A DNA stretch of 46,947 bases from an uncultured Prevotellaceae bacterium. GTDB lineage: Bacteria > Bacteroidota > Bacteroidia > Bacteroidales > Muribaculaceae. The stretch lies in assembly GCA_937916085.1 (NCBI GenBank), contig CALGGO010000071.1, forward strand, positions 1-46,947, in the 5' to 3' direction. Below are positions 46,812-46,947 of this stretch, piece by piece. The notes under the pieces are model-generated. The model ran no database searches, was not told the origin of the DNA, and worked only from the letters and a program-made list of their open reading frames with translations. Position numbers and translations under genes: made by a program. Numbering within the stretch: the stretch's first letter is position 1; every line of letters starts with the position of its first letter.

Positions 46812-46947
46812 ATGAAAAGATTCACAATGTTTTACCTGTCGTTTTTTGTTGCCTTATTGATGATGGCTGCCAACAATGACGGGAGTTTTTTCGCGTCACC
46901 CGCAAAAACCTGTGTTTAATGTTGATGAGTCCATGAGCGTCGAAGAC
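46812..46947 (+). CDS. Start of a secreted protein, frameshifted at a T6 tract, cut by the window end
   Basis: From ATG 46812 the protein starts MKRFTMFYLSFFVALLMMAA, a signal peptide, then NNDGSF; as written the frame meets TAA after 35 codons. If one T of the T6 tract at 46886-46891 is removed, the frame stays open to the window end and reads SRHPQKPVFNVDESMSVED. Either a real phase-variable or pseudogene frameshift or a sequencing error. Family not recognisable from this much sequence. Confidence 0.45.

Overview
The window looks like a chromosomal stretch of a gut-type Bacteroidales bacterium (Muribaculaceae/Prevotellaceae-like; species not determinable). Direct signs are the Bacteroidetes promoter form (-33 TTTG, about 20 nt, -7 TAnnTTTG) in front of many genes, PorU-type C25 peptidases of the type IX secretion system (T9SS), a TonB-dependent receptor with a carboxypeptidase-regulatory N-terminus, BACON-domain lipoproteins and a T9SS-type C-terminal tail on a secreted protein.

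Layout. 1-2850: a small unknown protein, an HTH-like protein and a membrane Ser/Thr kinase with a BspA-like leucine-rich end, separated by a heptamer repeat array. 2900-3760: rpmA-rplU with promoter and terminator. 3800-15720 (minus): three large PorU paralogs; rex and a metal-ligand-less FAH-family protein lie between the second and third. Only the distal copy (12266-15718) has the canonical active-site surroundings and full C-terminal sorting domain. 15967-18384 (plus): an orphan phage-structural-like protein. 18453-23610: a TonB receptor plus BACON/OB-fold lipoprotein operon, preceded by a 40-codon leader ORF whose stop codon ends the first arm of a terminator-like hairpin. 23653-26673: outer-membrane barrel, site-2 protease, secreted nucleotide pyrophosphatase/phosphodiesterase. 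26717-27930: wreck of a type I restriction system (hsdM, hsdS and hsdR reduced to scraps around an intact ORF6N gene). 28000-31030: rnz, a Ser/Thr/Asn-rich secreted protein and two promoter-hairpin-terminator units that may be small RNAs. 31033-33015: an orphan terminase large subunit. 33219-35609: tRNA-Ser(GCT), then an accessory patch with a broken phosphoesterase and an AbiEi/AbiEii-type toxin-antitoxin operon with a palindromic operator. 35766-41956: truA, an esterase, a MITE-like element, a lipoprotein, a secreted T9SS-tailed protein and an acyl-CoA synthetase. 42091-46620: two DUF4143 AAA ATPases with two acetyltransferases.

The strongest candidate for an undescribed system is at 42091-46620. 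Each of the two paralogous ATPase genes is preceded by its own tandem array. The arrays differ in sequence but both have a period of exactly 33 bp, and in both the promoter elements of the ATPase gene lie inside the array. Next in interest are the leader ORF/attenuator before the TonB receptor, the PorU triplication, and a class of intergenic heptanucleotide arrays that recurs at four places. All functional statements are from reading sequence and motifs; no database search was possible.
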